DNA of 64,000 bases, from NCBI GenBank assembly GCA_964511185.1, contig CAZEDU010000004.1, forward strand, positions 29,565 to 93,564, written 5' to 3'. The notes under the pieces were generated by a model. That model saw nothing but the letters and a program-made list of their open reading frames with translations, searched no databases and was not told where the DNA came from. Origin of the DNA: CAZEDU01 sp964511185 (GTDB lineage Bacteria > Myxococcota > Myxococcia > Myxococcales > Myxococcaceae). The position numbers and the translations under genes are program-made. Positions 53,778 through 62,124 of this stretch are shown here, piece by piece; position 1 is the first letter of the stretch; the number at the start of each line of letters is the position of its first letter.

Positions 53778-54740
53778 ATGCCTACCGTTCTCATCGTTTG
53801 TGAAGCCCAGCCGGACGGGAACCTCCGCAAGGCCAGCTTGAACGCGCTGTCCGCCGGCAAGGCGCTCGCCGAGAAGGCCGGCGCCGAGCTGCACGCGGTC
53901 ATCCTCGCCGCCGACGCCAGCAAGCTCGCCGACACGCTCAAGCAGCACGGGCCGAAGGTCGTGCACGCGGCGAGCGCGCCGGTGTTCGGTCACTACCTGG
54001 CCGAGACGTTCGCGCCCGCCATCGCCGAGCTCGCCGCGGGCCTGAAGGCCGACTTCGTGGGCATGGCCTCGACCGCCATGGGCAAGGACCTGATGCCGCG
54101 CGTGGCCGCGAAGCTGAAGGCGGCGATGGCGACCGACGTGACGGGGTTCGGCGGCGCGGGCGCGGACATCGCGTTCACCCGCCCGATGTGGGCCGGCAAC
54201 GTCATCGCCGAGGTGAAGCTGCACACGCCGGTGAAGGTCTTCACCGCGCGCGCCACCGAGTTCTCTCCCGCGGCGGCCGGCGGCGCCGGCGAAATGAAGG
54301 CGTTCTCGCCGCAGGTCGAGTGGAGCCGCACCCAGTTCGTCGAGTTCAAAGAGGTCAAGAGCGCCCGCCCCGAGCTCACCGAGGCGCGCGTGGTCGTCTC
54401 GGGCGGCCGCGGCACCAAGGGCGACTTCAAGGAGATCGAAGCGCTCGCCGACGAGCTGGGCGGCGCGGTCGGCGCCTCGCGCGCGGTCTGCGACGCCGGC
54501 TGGGTGCCCAACGACCTGCAGGTCGGCCAGACCGGGAAGGTCGTCGCGCCGCAGCTGTACATCGCCGCGGGCATCAGCGGGGCGATTCAGCACCTGGCGG
54601 GCATGAAGGGCAGCAAGACCATCGTCGCCATCAACAAGGATCCCGAGGCCCCCATCTTCCAGGTGGCGGACTACGGGCTGGTGGCCGACCTGTTCAAGGT
54701 GCTCCCCGAGCTGCGCGCCGCCATCGCCGCGGCGAAGTAA
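53778..54740 (+). CDS. etfA: Electron transfer flavoprotein subunit alpha
   Basis: A 320-residue EtfA with the FAD domain: VVSGGRGTKGDFKEIEALAD, GWVPNDLQVGQTGKVVAPQLYIAAGISGAIQHLAGM and AINKDPEAPIFQVADYGLVADLF. The 15-nt gap from etfB and the AAGGAG ribosome site show they are one operon. A strong intrinsic terminator follows. Confidence 0.96.
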   Translation: MPTVLIVCEAQPDGNLRKASLNALSAGKALAEKAGAELHAVILAADASKLADTLKQHGPKVVHAASAPVFGHYLAETFAPAIAELAAGLKADFVGMASTAMGKDLMPRVAAKLKAAMATDVTGFGGAGADIAFTRPMWAGNVIAEVKLHTPVKVFTARATEFSPAAAGGAGEMKAFSPQVEWSRTQFVEFKEVKSARPELTEARVVVSGGRGTKGDFKEIEALADELGGAVGASRAVCDAGWVPNDLQVGQTGKVVAPQLYIAAGISGAIQHLAGMKGSKTIVAINKDPEAPIFQVADYGLVADLFKVLPELRAAIAAAK

Positions 54741-54767
54741 GACAGGACTTTCACCGCCTCATTGACT

Positions 54768-54804
54768 AAGACCGACGGCTCTCGATGGGCCGTCGGTCTT
54801 TTCA
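54768..54804 (+). terminator. Intrinsic terminator after etfA, 7 nt before the PqqD-like gene
   Basis: AAGACCGACGGC and GCCGTCGGTCTT form a 12-bp stem with a 9-nt loop, ending in TTTTC. It is the best intrinsic terminator in the window. The GTG start of the next gene is only a few nucleotides further on, leaving no room for a separate promoter after the hairpin. Confidence 0.85.
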
Positions 54805-54810
54805 TTGGGT

Positions 54811-55119
54811 GTGGCTGACCTGAGCGACGAACAGCTGTGGCACCTGGTGGTGCGCGTTCACCCCGAAGCGGCGGTGCAGCGCGTCGGCGACCGGTTGCTT
54901 GCGGTCAGCCCTGATGATTTCCTCCACACGTTCGAGGACGAGGCCGGGGTCTCTGAAGTCGCCGAGCGCATCGTCGAGCTGGCCGACGGCACACGGACGG
55001 TGGCCGACATCAGCGCGCGCCTGTGCGACGAGTTCGAGGTCGAAGCCGAAGCCTGCGCGCGGGACACCCGGCGCTTCGTGAAGCTCTTGTTGGACAAGCG
55101 AGTTCTCACCGCTGGATGA
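54811..55119 (+). CDS. PqqD-family protein (candidate RiPP recognition element)
   Basis: A 102-residue protein from the GTG at 54811. It has the PqqD pattern: a three-strand N-terminal part (VQRVGDRLLAVS, then EAGVSEVAERIVELADGTRTVADI) and helices SARLCDEFEVEAEACARDTRRFVKLLLDKRV. PqqD-like proteins bind the leader of ribosomal peptide precursors and present them to modifying enzymes. It is 11 nt before the giant lipoprotein gene (or overlaps it if the ATG at 55116 is used). A peptide with a matching leader motif lies in the same run. The gene may rely on readthrough of the terminator or on a promoter upstream of it. Confidence 0.8.
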   Translation: MADLSDEQLWHLVVRVHPEAAVQRVGDRLLAVSPDDFLHTFEDEAGVSEVAERIVELADGTRTVADISARLCDEFEVEAEACARDTRRFVKLLLDKRVLTAG

Positions 55120-55130
55120 GGAAGGACGCG

Positions 55131-58100
55131 ATGCGAAGAGTCGGGCTCAAGCTGGCCTTCGGTCTGGTGCTGCTCTCGGTGGTCGGCTGCGACTGCGGCA
55201 GCCCCCCGGCGGAACGCGAGCTGTTCATCCGGTACGTCAAGCCGACGGACGGCCTGCAGCTCACCGCCAACGACGAGGTCGACGCGGCGGCCGAAGGTTT
55301 TCAGACGCACGTCGACGTCGAGGTGGTGGACCAGGACGGCAACCCGGTCGAGGTGGAGGTGGAGGGCGGAGACCGGGTGCGCCTGGAGACCCGGCCCACC
55401 ACCCAAGCCCAGTTCGTGCGCTTCGAGGGCGAGGTGCAGGTCGACGGGAACAAGGTCCGCTTCGTCGGCGTGACCCTGCCTTCGGGCATCAACCTGCTCA
55501 AGGTGTTCGCGAAGGAGAAGACCACCACGTTGACCAAGGCGCACATCATCACGGTGAAGGTCGGGCTCGACGCGCAGGTGGTCGGCCTGACCTGCCCGGC
55601 GGCGGGGCAGATTCTGCGGGCGGTCGACGACGCGAACCCCGACGCCCCGGGCTACCAGGTGCGCTTCTGCGTCGACGCGCCGGGGCTCGCGGGCTCGAGC
55701 GGCAAGGTGATTTGCGACAAGGTGTGCGGGCTGTCTCCCAGCCCGTTCACGCTGGACGGCGAGGGGCGCGCCAGCGTCGAGCTGACCCTGACCGACGAGG
55801 CGTGCGAGGCCGCCGCCGCCGAGTGCCGCGCGGTGGTCACCAACCCGCAGGGGCAGTCGTTCAGCTCGCAGGTGCGCAGCTTCACCGTCGATCCCATGGG
55901 TCCGCAGGTGGAGATCGCCTCCCCGTTTCGTCCGGTCACCGCCACCAGCTTCAACGTCGACGCGGTGGTGGGCTGCGCCGAGGACGGCACGCTCGCCACG
56001 CTGAAGGCCGACGGCAGCGGGGCCGTGCTCACCGCGCAGGTGAGCGCCGGCGTCGTCACCTTCCCCGGCGTGTCGGTGTTGGGCGACGGGACCTACGGCT
56101 ACACCTTGAGCGTCTCCGACTCGGCGGGGAACGTGACGGAGAAGCGGCTCAACGCGACCGTCGCGGCCACCGCGCCTTCGTTGAGCGTGGTGGCGCCGAC
56201 CACCGTCACCAACGACAGCAACGCCACCGCCTCGGATGGGGTGCAGACCATCGTCACCGCGTCGGTGAACTCCGAGCCGGTGGGCACCGAGGTCCGCTAC
56301 TGGACGTCGGTGACCGGCTCGCTCGGGCAGGCGCGCACTGCGGTGACGAGCCAGATCGGCAGCGACCGGGTGGCGTCGTTCGAGGTCGACCTGGCCGAGG
56401 GCGCCAACACCCTGAAGGTCTGCGCGCGGAACGCCGCGGGCCTCGAGACGTGTGACTTGAAGGTCATCACCGTGAGCACCGGCCGGCCGACCTGCCGCAT
56501 CACCTCGCCGGCGGACAGCGAGGTGAAGCGGCTGACCAGCGCTTTGTCGATTCAGGTGCAGGCGAACGCCGGCAACGTGACGGTGACCGCCATCGACTCG
56601 GGCGGCACGCCGACCACCAGCGCGCCCGCGGCGGTGACCGGCGGGGTGGCGAACGCCTCGCTCGCGCTGCCGCAGGACGGCCCGTACCGGCTGATCGCCT
56701 CCTGCCCTGGCGGGGGCGTTTCGCAGCAGCTGTGGTTCAAGCAGGACGGCGTGGCACCCAACATCGGCGCGGTGGTGGTGCGCGGCGCCGGCGGGCTCAC
56801 CCACCTGGGCCCCAAGGTCGCCGACACCTCGACCTTGCCCGGCCGGCAGATCATCGTCGAGGTCACCACCGAGCGGGACGCGGCGGTCTCGGCGACCGGC
56901 TGCGCGATGATCGCCCCGTCCCACGCCACCGCGAACGCGCTGGGCGTCGCGGTGCTGCGCGACATCGCCGTGCCGGAGAACGGCACCTGCACGGTCGCGA
57001 TTCGCGCGCGCGACGCCGCGGGCAACGAGTCACAGCACGACCTTCCGCTCACGTTGAGCTTCACCGGCGCGTCGTTGAGCTGGGTCGACCCGCAGCCCGG
57101 CGCGGTGTTGAGCGCGGGCGACGGCGTGCCGATTTCCGGCGGCGGCCTCACCGTCCCGGTCACCGTGTCGTTCACCGCGGTGGCCGAGGCGGGGACGCTC
57201 CAGCTCTTGCGCGACGGCGTCGAGGTGGACAGCGTGGCGGTCGCGCCGGGCGACACCACCCAGACGTTCGCCTCCGTCGACCTGGCCGAGGGCGCCAACT
57301 TTCTGCAGGCGGTGCTGACCGACGCGGCGGGCAACGTCTCGTGCGTGGTGGGCTTGGTGTTCGCGCGCACGGGGCTGCCCGGGGCCATCACGCTGTTGGC
57401 GCCGCGCACCGACGTGCCCGAGCTGTACCGCGTGGCCGAGGACCGCGACCTGAACACGCCCGGCATGCAGCGCGGGCTCACCTACCAGCTGAACGGCGTG
57501 GCCGGCGCGGCGCGCGTCGACATCTGCACCAACCAGCCGGTCGGGCTGTTGCCGACGCCGTGCGCGGACGGCTCGGGCTGGTTCACGCTGCAGCAGAGCG
57601 TCGCGCCGACCAACCCCAACTTCACTTATCCGGAAGGCGCCTATCAGCTCCGCGCGGTGCTGATCGACGGCAGCGGATCGGCCCAGCAGTCGGCGATCGC
57701 CACCATGACGGTCGACAGCGTCCGCCCGCGCGTGACGTCGGTCTCGTTCACCGGCGACGCCAACGGCGACCGCCGCCTCAACGCCGTCGAGCTGCCGAGC
57801 GGTCCGCCGCAGGCGCTGGTGGTGGCGCAGGGGCTGCCCGACGGCTCGGTGGTGCGGGTGCTGGATGCCGGGCCGGCGAAGACGCAGTACGGCTCGAGCA
57901 CGTCGACCAACGGCGCGGCGCTGGTGACCTTGACCGCGCTCCCCGCATCGCCCGAGGCCAACTACGCGCTCCGCGTCGAGGTGGTGGACGAGAACGGCAA
58001 CCCGAACAAGCTCGACCCGCCCGCGGCTCCGCTGGATCCGATCAACACCGAGGCGCTGATCTCCTTGAGGGTCGATCGCGTGGCGCCGCTGCTCAGCCTC

Positions 58101-61067
58101 GTCTCGCCGACCAAGGCGTTCCTGAGCGGCGCGGACGACGCGGACGGCAACCCGGGCAACGGCACCTTCGTGCTGCGGCTCCAGCTGGTCACCAGCGCCG
58201 ACGTGACCGGCGCCAGTGGCGTCGAGGTGACGCGGGTGGGCAGCCCGACGCGCGGCTACAAGCCGGACGGCAGCCTCTCCGTCATCGACGACCACAACCT
58301 GGCCGCGAGCGGAACGACCGCGTACACCTTTCAGCTCCGCGCGACCGACGACTCGGGCAACGTGACGACGCTGCCCGACCGAGTCATCACCGTCGACCTG
58401 GAGGCGCCGGTGGTGAGCATCACCGCGCCGGCCGCGGGCACCTACAACAGCCAGAGCCAGACGGTGGAGGCGTCGGTGGTCGGCGGGGAAGGGCTGACCG
58501 CGCGCTTCTACACGACGCTGAGCGGCTACCCCGAGGCGCAGATCGGCACCGCCACGGTGACCGGCGGGCAAGCGCAGCTCCACCACGTGTTCCCCGAGGG
58601 CACGCACACCCTGCGGGTCGAGGTGACCGACCTGGCCGGCAACACCGACGACGCGACGCAGGCGGGCGTGGTGATCAACGTGCCAGGCTGCGCGCTGCTC
58701 GTCACGCGGCCGGCCAACACCCACAACACCCTGAACATCGCCTCCGACGAGCAAGGTGCGGCCGGGCTGCAATACACGGTGGAGGGCGTCACCAACGACC
58801 CGAACTGCCACGGCGAAACGGTGAGCTTCTACTCGGGGATGCCGCCCACGACCCCCATCGGGACCACGACCGCGCATCCCTCCACCGGCGAGTTCAGCTT
58901 CCTGCTCAACCTGGCCGATGGGACGCAGACGCAGATCCGCGCCGAGATGGACGACGGCAACGGGAACTTGTCGTCGGTCACGTTCAACGTGCTGGTCGAC
59001 GTGACCGCGCCTTCCTTGTCCGCCCTCTCGCCCGCGCAGACGACGCTCTACTTCGTGGCCGACTCGAACCGGTTCCTGGGACAGCCGGGCTACGTGATGG
59101 ACCTGGTGGCGGACGGCGACGCGCAGGCGAACCTGTCGTTCACGGTGACCGGCGCGAACGGCGGCACCGCGCGGGTGCGTTACCAGGGCAACGACTTGGT
59201 GCCGCCGATCTCGATCGACGCGGATCCGAAAGCTGTCTCGTTGCCGAGCGTCACGCTGCCGCAAGGCAGCACCGGCGCGCTGCAGATCCAGGTCACCGAC
59301 GCGGCGGGCAACCCGACCACGCACACCGCGAACGTCACCGTCGACGTGCAGCCGCCGAGCGCGCCCACCGTCTCCACCCACATCGCCACCGGCGACCACC
59401 GGCGCGCGCGGCTCAACGTGAGCTGGAACCAGGTCTACGACGACCTCTCCAACGCGGGGTCGGGGCTGCCGACGAGCATCGACCTGCGCTGGACGACGAA
59501 CGCCGTGCTCTCCGACGGCATCACCTCGGAGACCGAGTTCTTCGACCCCGCGCTGACCCGGCAGCCCGGCGGCGCGCTGCTCCCGGGCAGCGCGCTGGCG
59601 CAGACGCTCGACAAGCTGCCGCCGCTCGCGAAGTACTTCTTGCGCGTGCGCGCGGTCGACGAGGTGGGCAACTACTCGCGCTTCGCCGAGCGGCCGCAGA
59701 CCCAGCACGACAACTTCTGGCAGGTGGCCGCGTTCAACAACCCGGGCTCGGGGCAGTTCGCGGCGGAGATCGCGTCGGCGGGCGACTTGAACAAGGACGG
59801 CCGGCACGACCTGTTGGTGAGCGCGAACTCGCTGAGCGACAACGCGGACACGCCCGGGAAGGTGTTCGTCGTCTACGGCAGCGCGAACCTGGCGAACCCG
59901 ACGGTGCAGACCATCAGCAACTCGAGCTTGGTGCCCACGGGCAGCGAGCGGTACAGCTTCGACGTGGCGATGGGGAACGTCAGCCACCCGCCGTCCGACA
60001 ACCTGGTGGACCTGCTCATCGCCAACCCGGCGTGGAGCTCGAGCCGAGGCCGGGTGTTCCTGCACTTCGGCGTGCCGAGCGGCCAGGTGAGCGGCTCGAC
60101 CTTCATCGACTTTCGCGGCAACCCCGGCAGCGAGCTGGGGCGCGTGGCGCAGGTTCTCCCCGACATCAACAACGACGGCTTGGGCGAGGTGGTGCTCACC
60201 GCGCACGCCGAGGACAGCCACCGCGGCCGCGTCTACATCTTCTACGGCCGCAGCCGCAGCGCGTGGGAGACCTTGCAGAGCGCCAACGGCGGCTCGGTGC
60301 CGATGAGCGCGGCCGACAAGGTCATCGAAGGGCCCAGCCCGCTGCCCCCGGGGCTGACGATTCAGCAGTTCGGGCGCGGCCGCGGCTTCGCCGCGCTGGG
60401 CGACATCGACGCGGACGCGCACGGCGACTTCACCGTGCCGATGAGCCAGGGGAGCATCAACAAGCTCTTCCTCTTCTCGGGCCAGGCCGTGAAGAACAAG
60501 GCGGGCTCGGTCCTGACGGGCATCGCGCCGGGCATCGTGGACGACGCGCTGCAGACGCTCACCCGGCCGCCGTTCAACGCGACGACCACCAACATGCAGG
60601 GCGTCGGGTGGCGCGCGCTGGGCGGGGTGAACCTGGTCGGCGGGCCCGCGCCGGATCTGGTCGTCAGCTACCCGTTGATCAGCCAGGTGCTCATCTACGC
60701 CGACGCGACGAGCGCGGGGTACGCCGGCGCTCCGATGGTGCTGCAGGGCGCGGTGTCGACGAACTTCGGCTACACGCTCAACCGCGGCGACCTGAACGGC
60801 GATGGTCTGCAGGACCTGGTGATTGGTCAGAACCTGACCGGCGGCAACAACTCCGCCTGGGTCTTCTACAACACGGGCGTCCTGGGCTCGGAGTTCGACC
60901 TGATCGCCGGCGCCGGTTTCAACCAGTCCCGTTTGACCAGCCCGACCAAGCTGGGTATTAGCACCGCGGTCGGTGACTTCAACGGTGACGGCGCCACCGA
61001 CGTCGCGGTGGCAGACGACACCGATGGAACGCCGCCGAACGCGGGCAAGGTCTTCATATGGCACTGA
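55131..61067 (+). CDS. Giant Ig-like/FG-GAP surface lipoprotein
   Basis: From the ATG at 55131 (GAGGAAGG ribosome site; ATG 55116 overlapping the PqqD stop is an alternative) the product has 1978 residues. The signal ends in SVVGC (Cys about 20). Most of the length is a chain of Ig-like domains with recurring phrases such as LAEGANTLKVCARN, LAEGANFLQAVLTDAAGNV and FPEGTHTLRVEVTDLAGN. A fibronectin-III-like domain is near 1420-1510 (SAPTVSTHIATGD, RLNVSWNQVYDD). At least five FG-GAP/integrin-alpha repeats end the protein, with Ca-binding-type DLNKDGRHDLLV, DINNDGLGEVVL, DIDADAHGDF, DLNGDGLQDLVIG and DFNGDGATDVAVAD. It overlaps the small peptide gene by 10 nt. It is probably a surface adhesin or scaffold. 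Confidence 0.88.
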   Translation: MRRVGLKLAFGLVLLSVVGCDCGSPPAERELFIRYVKPTDGLQLTANDEVDAAAEGFQTHVDVEVVDQDGNPVEVEVEGGDRVRLETRPTTQAQFVRFEGEVQVDGNKVRFVGVTLPSGINLLKVFAKEKTTTLTKAHIITVKVGLDAQVVGLTCPAAGQILRAVDDANPDAPGYQVRFCVDAPGLAGSSGKVICDKVCGLSPSPFTLDGEGRASVELTLTDEACEAAAAECRAVVTNPQGQSFSSQVRSFTVDPMGPQVEIASPFRPVTATSFNVDAVVGCAEDGTLATLKADGSGAVLTAQVSAGVVTFPGVSVLGDGTYGYTLSVSDSAGNVTEKRLNATVAATAPSLSVVAPTTVTNDSNATASDGVQTIVTASVNSEPVGTEVRYWTSVTGSLGQARTAVTSQIGSDRVASFEVDLAEGANTLKVCARNAAGLETCDLKVITVSTGRPTCRITSPADSEVKRLTSALSIQVQANAGNVTVTAIDSGGTPTTSAPAAVTGGVANASLALPQDGPYRLIASCPGGGVSQQLWFKQDGVAPNIGAVVVRGAGGLTHLGPKVADTSTLPGRQIIVEVTTERDAAVSATGCAMIAPSHATANALGVAVLRDIAVPENGTCTVAIRARDAAGNESQHDLPLTLSFTGASLSWVDPQPGAVLSAGDGVPISGGGLTVPVTVSFTAVAEAGTLQLLRDGVEVDSVAVAPGDTTQTFASVDLAEGANFLQAVLTDAAGNVSCVVGLVFARTGLPGAITLLAPRTDVPELYRVAEDRDLNTPGMQRGLTYQLNGVAGAARVDICTNQPVGLLPTPCADGSGWFTLQQSVAPTNPNFTYPEGAYQLRAVLIDGSGSAQQSAIATMTVDSVRPRVTSVSFTGDANGDRRLNAVELPSGPPQALVVAQGLPDGSVVRVLDAGPAKTQYGSSTSTNGAALVTLTALPASPEANYALRVEVVDENGNPNKLDPPAAPLDPINTEALISLRVDRVAPLLSLVSPTKAFLSGADDADGNPGNGTFVLRLQLVTSADVTGASGVEVTRVGSPTRGYKPDGSLSVIDDHNLAASGTTAYTFQLRATDDSGNVTTLPDRVITVDLEAPVVSITAPAAGTYNSQSQTVEASVVGGEGLTARFYTTLSGYPEAQIGTATVTGGQAQLHHVFPEGTHTLRVEVTDLAGNTDDATQAGVVINVPGCALLVTRPANTHNTLNIASDEQGAAGLQYTVEGVTNDPNCHGETVSFYSGMPPTTPIGTTTAHPSTGEFSFLLNLADGTQTQIRAEMDDGNGNLSSVTFNVLVDVTAPSLSALSPAQTTLYFVADSNRFLGQPGYVMDLVADGDAQANLSFTVTGANGGTARVRYQGNDLVPPISIDADPKAVSLPSVTLPQGSTGALQIQVTDAAGNPTTHTANVTVDVQPPSAPTVSTHIATGDHRRARLNVSWNQVYDDLSNAGSGLPTSIDLRWTTNAVLSDGITSETEFFDPALTRQPGGALLPGSALAQTLDKLPPLAKYFLRVRAVDEVGNYSRFAERPQTQHDNFWQVAAFNNPGSGQFAAEIASAGDLNKDGRHDLLVSANSLSDNADTPGKVFVVYGSANLANPTVQTISNSSLVPTGSERYSFDVAMGNVSHPPSDNLVDLLIANPAWSSSRGRVFLHFGVPSGQVSGSTFIDFRGNPGSELGRVAQVLPDINNDGLGEVVLTAHAEDSHRGRVYIFYGRSRSAWETLQSANGGSVPMSAADKVIEGPSPLPPGLTIQQFGRGRGFAALGDIDADAHGDFTVPMSQGSINKLFLFSGQAVKNKAGSVLTGIAPGIVDDALQTLTRPPFNATTTNMQGVGWRALGGVNLVGGPAPDLVVSYPLISQVLIYADATSAGYAGAPMVLQGAVSTNFGYTLNRGDLNGDGLQDLVIGQNLTGGNNSAWVFYNTGVLGSEFDLIAGAGFNQSRLTSPTKLGISTAVGDFNGDGATDVAVADDTDGTPPNAGKVFIWH

Positions 61068-61219
61068 CGGGCACCGAGAAGAAACCAGCGCCAACGAAGA
61101 AGAAGACGTACCGCCCCCCGCAAGTTCGCTCGCAGTCGGTGCTCTTGCCCAACCTCTTCGCGTGCAGCCCGCCGCTCATCGAGTGCCCGGACCTGACCTG
61201 CCGCGAGACGTGTGACTGA
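61058..61219 (+). CDS. 53-residue Cys-rich peptide, candidate RiPP precursor
   Basis: The gene was found by reading the frame over the end of the lipoprotein gene, which it overlaps by 10 nt. Its ATG has AAGG 7 nt upstream. The first part (residues 8-16) is Lys-rich, then Tyr18-x-x-Pro21-x-Val23 appears within TYRPPQV, close to the YxxPxL leader motif read by PqqD-like domains. The C-terminal 18 residues hold Cys at 36, 43, 48 and 52 with Pro, Glu and Asp between, as a core region would. The TGA at 61217 is directly followed by the start of the kinase gene. Alternatives are a small Cys-rich lipoprotein-associated peptide with no modification. Confidence 0.7.
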   Translation: MALTGTEKKPAPTKKKTYRPPQVRSQSVLLPNLFACSPPLIECPDLTCRETCD

Positions 61220-61975
61220 TTGGGGCTGGTTCAGTGCGGCGCCTGGCGCCTGGAAGTCGATGACGCGCTGCTCGAGCAGGCCACCGCCCGCTGCAAGCTC
61301 GAGCCTTTCTTGCTCCGCGCCGACGGGCTGCCGTCCGCGCTCTTCCTGGAGCGCGTCGACCGGCTGCCCGACGAGGTGAAGCGTCCGCTCGAGGGCTCGC
61401 CGGCGCCGTGGGGCTACTACGCGGTGCAACGCGACCGGGTGCGCGCGTGGATCCCCGACGAGCCGTTCGCGGCCGAAGCGGCGTTGCGGGCGGCGTTTCA
61501 GATCGGCGTGCTGCGCCAGGGTGGTGTGCTGCTCCACGCCTCGGCGGTGCGGGTGGGGCAGCGGGCGGCGCTCGCGGTGGGCCCGAGCGGCGCGGGGAAG
61601 TCGACCTTCGCGCGCCAGTGCGTCGAGGCGGGCGCCGAGCTGCTCTCGGACGAGATCAACGCCCTCTACCCCGACGGCCGATGTCACGGCAGCCCCTTCA
61701 AGTCGGATCTCGAGCTGCCCGGCTCGCCCGACGGCGGCCGCGTCGCCTCGGTGCTGGTGCTCGAGAAAGGCCCGCAAGAGCTGTTCACGCCGCTGCCCGT
61801 GCACGAGGTCCTGCCGCTGGTGATGGCGCAGACCTTCCGCCCTGTCGCAGGTGAGCTGTCGAGCGTGGAAGCGACCCGGAGGGTCACGCAGGCCCTCGAG
61901 GCCGTGGGTGCGCAGCGACTCACGTTCCGCAAGCACCCCGACGCCGGCCAGTTCCTCGTCGACTGGCTGCGCTGA
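61220..61975 (+). CDS. HPr kinase-like protein
   Basis: A TTG at 61220, immediately after the peptide stop, gives 251 residues. Key features are LLHASAVRVG, Walker A VGPSGAGKSTFARQ (about 119-132), and the HprK-type acidic motif LLSDEINALYPDG, then FKSDLELPG. These match HPr-kinase-related proteins (HprK-like) found near PqqD genes. Related kinases phosphorylate lasso-peptide precursors in paeninodin-type clusters. No HPr (PtsH) or EI gene is near, so a classical PTS role is unlikely. It probably phosphorylates the small peptide or a partner. Confidence 0.8.
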   Translation: MGLVQCGAWRLEVDDALLEQATARCKLEPFLLRADGLPSALFLERVDRLPDEVKRPLEGSPAPWGYYAVQRDRVRAWIPDEPFAAEAALRAAFQIGVLRQGGVLLHASAVRVGQRAALAVGPSGAGKSTFARQCVEAGAELLSDEINALYPDGRCHGSPFKSDLELPGSPDGGRVASVLVLEKGPQELFTPLPVHEVLPLVMAQTFRPVAGELSSVEATRRVTQALEAVGAQRLTFRKHPDAGQFLVDWLR

Positions 61976-62124
61976 GTCGCACGGACAGTCAAGACGGTGG
62001 CCAATTGTGTGCCTTGCGCGAGGACTGGCCCTAGACTCCGCACACGTACGGTTTCGTACAGTTCCTAATCATTCAACTCAGCAAGGCCGTGAAACGCCGG
62101 GTCGTTCCGAAGGGGGACCGACGA

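Noticed and set aside
60973..61215. 80-residue plus-strand open frame
   Set aside because: It is out of frame with both the lipoprotein and the peptide gene and has Arg/Pro/Ser bias typical of a shadow.
54811..61975. Classical lasso-peptide cluster
   Set aside because: No asparagine-synthetase-like cyclase or B2-type protease is present and the leader lacks the Thr before a Gly core.
61220..61975. True HPr kinase/phosphorylase of the PTS
   Set aside because: No HPr or EI gene nearby, protein shorter than standard HprK, and linkage to a PqqD-like gene points elsewhere.
61998..62012. Sigma-54-like TGG-N9-TGC before the DUF11 protein gene
   Set aside because: Spacing is right, but the -12 element is poor and no enhancer site or activator gene is near.
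62053..62066. GTACG-GTTT-CGTAC small hairpin upstream of the DUF11 gene
   Set aside because: Five-bp stem without other support; could be chance.
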